Shown here piece after piece: positions 41,579-43,929 of a DNA stretch of 43,929 nucleotides. This DNA comes from Desulfurellales bacterium (GTDB lineage Bacteria > Campylobacterota_A > Desulfurellia > Desulfurellales > Hippeaceae). The DNA lies in NCBI GenBank assembly GCA_027045065.1, contig JALUBE010000171.1, positions 1 to 43,929 of the forward strand. The letters are read 5' to 3'. Numbering within the stretch: the stretch's first letter is position 1; each line of letters opens with the position of its first letter. A model generated the notes under the pieces. It ran no database searches. It worked only from the letters and a program-made list of their open reading frames with translations, and was not told the origin of the DNA. The translations under genes were made by a program, and so were the position numbers.

Positions 41579-42076
41579 ATGAAGTTAATTAAGAAGTTAA
41601 TTAAAATGTTTGCTCCGATACTGGTAGTTGTACTGTTGTTGCCGCAAATATCACAGGCAAAAACATATTATCTTGTCAAAAACAACGGAACAAAGGTCAA
41701 CATAGAAAAGCTTCTTCCCCCTTATCTGGCTGAAAACCCTGTTCCCTACGGCATATACATACCAAACGCATGGGGCGGAAAATACAAAAAGTTCAACGAA
41801 AAATATGGCAAAAAATATGGCAAAAAAGTACTTGGTGGCTACGAATACACATCTGCAGCAATTCTGGCAATTATTTATAAAGGAAAAGAAGTCGTGGATT
41901 CAAATGGAAGAAAGGTAGAATTCTTACCAAAAATCGCGAGAAAGCAGTTGATGTATGCCGTAGCCAATCCATCAAAGGTCAATGATATACTGTTCAATGT
42001 CATAAGGGACTATATTGTAAACGACTATAGGGGTGGAGTTTCAAATAGCAGCTATTCATCGGGCAACCCTCAATAG
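41579..42076 (+). CDS. Hypothetical secreted/periplasmic protein
   Basis: AAGGGG SD then MKLIKKLIKMFAPILVVVLLLPQISQAKTYYLV (signal peptide); listed ORF from 41525 but ATG at 41579 fits. Confidence 0.7.
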   Translation: MKLIKKLIKMFAPILVVVLLLPQISQAKTYYLVKNNGTKVNIEKLLPPYLAENPVPYGIYIPNAWGGKYKKFNEKYGKKYGKKVLGGYEYTSAAILAIIYKGKEVVDSNGRKVEFLPKIARKQLMYAVANPSKVNDILFNVIRDYIVNDYRGGVSNSSYSSGNPQ

Positions 42077-42091
42077 CAGGGCTATTCAGCC

Positions 42092-43450
42092 ATGCCTTTA
42101 CCTTCAATTCTGGATGTTTTCAGAATTTCTATAGGTCCAAGTTCATCACATACGCTTGGAGCCCTAAGAAGTGGCTTGTTGTTTAGGGAAAAAGTAAGTA
42201 AATACAATTTGGACAACTGCCGCATAACAATTGAACTTTGTGGTAGCTTTGCTTTAACGGGAAAAGGCCATCTGACGGATAAAGCCGTTGTATGCGGTCT
42301 AAATGGCATGGACGTAGAAAGAGACGGAGAAAGATTTCTAGAAATCTACGAAAACATTGTAAAGAAAGGATACGTTGATATTTACGGCTACAAAATTCCT
42401 TTTAATCCAGAAGAAGATATAGTTTGGAATAAAAATTTGGACAATCTAACCCACCCAAACACGGTTAGATACAGATTAACAAAAGATGGAAATGTGATAG
42501 ATGAGGAAGAGTACAGATCTGTTGGCGGTGGTATGCTTGATAGAGAAAAGGTTAAAATAAAGACGGAAAGCACCGAAGAAACATTTAAAGATCTTTGCAA
42601 TATTATGGATTTCTGTAAAAAGAACGAAATAGACTTTGCTGAATTTGTAGACTACCTAATGGAAAAAAGATATTCGATAAACAGAAATAGGTTAGACTAT
42701 AAACTTCTAAAACGATGGACAATTATGAAAAGAAGAATAGATGGGGGATTAAGAAAGGAAGGTATACTACCAGGAATACTGAAGCTTCAAAGAAGAGCGC
42801 CAAAGATGTTTAAGGAATACTTAGAAAATCTACGCTCTTTCAGGATGCTATCAGAGGAGGTGACCTTAACAAGCATATATGCCATTGCAGTTGCAGAAGA
42901 AAACGCCTCAGGAGCACTGGTTGTTACAGCCCCAACCTGTGGATCATCAGGAGTCTTACCTGCTGTCTTGTGCTCCATACAAGAAAGATACCATCTTCAA
43001 GATGAAAAGATATTAGATGCTCTCAAAGTGGCAGGGCTAATCGGTATGGTAGTCATTAAGAATGGCTCAATTGCAGGTGCAGAAGTAGGTTGTCAAGGTG
43101 AAATAGGCGTAGCTTGCTCAATGGCTGCAGCAAGCGTTTGCTACCTAATGGGTGGTAGCATAGAACAGATAGAGTTTGCCGCCGAAATAGGTCTTGAGCA
43201 CCATCTCGGGCTAACTTGCGATCCTGTAGCAGGATTGGTTCAAATACCGTGCATTGAAAGAAACGGTACAGCGGCGGTCTCCGCTCTAAACGCCTCAAAC
43301 CTTGCACTGTTATCAAGAGCCGAGCATCAGGTGAGTTTTGACAAAGCGGTTGAAACCATGATGGAAATAGGAAAAGACATGAGCGCTAAATACAAAGAAA
43401 CATCCTTAGGTGGCCTTGCAAAAACGATCAAACCCGCCTTTCACACCTAA
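42092..43450 (+). CDS. sdaA: L-serine ammonia-lyase (single-chain, iron-sulfur type)
   Basis: SILDVFRISIGPSSSHTLGALRSGLLF...ENASGALVVTAPTCGSSGVLPAVL...GAEVGCQGEIGVACSMAA...LTCDPVAGLVQIPCIERN. Confidence 0.96.
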   Translation: MPLPSILDVFRISIGPSSSHTLGALRSGLLFREKVSKYNLDNCRITIELCGSFALTGKGHLTDKAVVCGLNGMDVERDGERFLEIYENIVKKGYVDIYGYKIPFNPEEDIVWNKNLDNLTHPNTVRYRLTKDGNVIDEEEYRSVGGGMLDREKVKIKTESTEETFKDLCNIMDFCKKNEIDFAEFVDYLMEKRYSINRNRLDYKLLKRWTIMKRRIDGGLRKEGILPGILKLQRRAPKMFKEYLENLRSFRMLSEEVTLTSIYAIAVAEENASGALVVTAPTCGSSGVLPAVLCSIQERYHLQDEKILDALKVAGLIGMVVIKNGSIAGAEVGCQGEIGVACSMAAASVCYLMGGSIEQIEFAAEIGLEHHLGLTCDPVAGLVQIPCIERNGTAAVSALNASNLALLSRAEHQVSFDKAVETMMEIGKDMSAKYKETSLGGLAKTIKPAFHT

Positions 43451-43495
43451 GAGGTATAAAAATCTTTCTAATCCAACCAATCAGGAAAAACAAAA

Positions 43496-43529
43496 AAGCC
43501 AATCTTGGGGTCGCTCTCAAGATTGGCTT
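43496..43529 (-). terminator. Rho-independent terminator (minus-strand, downstream of tRNA-Arg fragment; inverted repeat also near sdaA 3' end)
   Basis: AAGCCAATCTTG (43496-43507) / CAAGATTGGCTT (43518-43529) perfect 12-bp stem; on the minus strand followed by TTTTTTGTTTTT. Confidence 0.85.
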
Positions 43530-43545
43530 GATGATAGGCTTTTCA

Positions 43546-43590
43546 TGGTGCCCCGAGCAGGATTCGAACCTGCGGCACCAGGATTAGGAA
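43546..43590 (-). other. 3' fragment of tRNA-Arg (CCT anticodon), putative att scar of an integrated element
   Basis: Minus strand TTCCTAA-TCCTG-GTGCC-GCAGG-TTCGAAT-CCTGC-TCGGGGC-A-CCA: anticodon loop, 3' anticodon stem, T-arm, 3' acceptor and CCA present; no 5' acceptor GCCCCGA, D-arm or CAGGA strand upstream. Confidence 0.7.
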
Positions 43591-43791
43591 GCCTAAAAAA
43601 TGCTATCTACCACCTGAAATCTCCGCATAGGGGTTTCCATATGAGTGTTGTCCAAACGCCATTTTCTTCAAAACGTGGGTTTTCTCACTCACGGGGTTTT
43701 TTCACACTTTCAAACCCCAAACTTGTAAATTGAGCCCCATTTTTACCCCTTTTTGTCACCGCCTTGCACATATATATAGGAGGTGGTGAAA

Positions 43792-43929
43792 ATGGTTTTG
43801 TTCAGGTGCAACAATTGTGGCAATGAGTTTTCTACAAAGCACAAGGTTTGTCCCAAGTGCGGCACGCCCGTGCCGAGATACAACCCAACTATCCTCATAA
43901 CCGTAACTTACTGGGGCTCACGCATCCGC
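43792..43929 (+). CDS. Small zinc-ribbon protein (partial, runs off window)
   Basis: AGGAGGTG SD then MVLFRCNNCGNEFSTKHKVCPKCGTPVPRYNPTILITVTYWGSRIR... (CxxC...CxxC). Confidence 0.6.
   Translation, partial: MVLFRCNNCGNEFSTKHKVCPKCGTPVPRYNPTILITVTYWGSRIR

Noticed and set aside
42072-42086. AATAGC-AGG-GCTATT hairpin before sdaA
   Set aside because: Short stem right after a stop codon with no T-tract; may mildly affect translation initiation but evidence is too weak to call.
43546-43650. Complete tRNA-Arg(CCT) on the minus strand
   Set aside because: 5' of the anticodon loop there is no matching acceptor strand or D-stem; ACCCCTA pairs only 5/7 with the 3' acceptor and no D-arm forms.
43410-43733. 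Plus-strand 107-aa ORF with MVPRAGFEPAAPGLGSL
   Set aside because: Spurious antisense translation of the tRNA-Arg 3' fragment and terminator, overlapping the sdaA end.
1-43929. CRISPR arrays, IS elements, rRNA operons, phage structural genes
   Set aside because: No regularly spaced repeats, transposase motifs or rRNA sequence recognised in the window.

Overview
This is a 43.9 kb AT-rich bacterial chromosomal segment. Gene content and style suggest a Gram-negative, moderately thermophilic Hippea/Desulfurella-like organism, but that is inference with low confidence. Most of it is dense core gene content: (i) a minus-strand group-4 hydrogenase (Hyf/Hyc-like) membrane module at the left edge; (ii) a chemoreceptor coupled to an ATP-cone/PD-(D/E)XK protein; (iii) ugd, a tandem HD protein, der, nth; (iv) a rightward run from rpmE through tRNA-Arg, dciA-like, bamD, hsp20, lon, lolCD, bamA, skp, lpxD, fabZ, lpxA, lpxB, lpxK and msbA to waaA; (v) a tightly overlapping leftward operon rpiB-glyA-TPR-HK-plsC-rlpA-mfd; (vi) a second chemoreceptor, a frameshifted PAS-GGDEF-EAL gene and sdaA. 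Non-coding and structural signals stand out most. A sequence with all hallmarks of a fluoride (crcB-type) riboswitch sits in front of the hydrogenase module, with a possible SD-sequestering switch. A tRNA-Arg(CCG) gene overlaps the coding sequences on both sides. There is a promoter- and terminator-bounded, GC-rich, C-run-containing small RNA candidate between waaA and mfd. A T_TTC_CCA heptamer lies exactly where the GGDEF-EAL reading frame breaks. A 3'-only tRNA-Arg(CCT) fragment followed by its terminator sits at the right edge and looks like the att scar of an integrated element beginning there. No CRISPR array, transposase or rRNA was seen.
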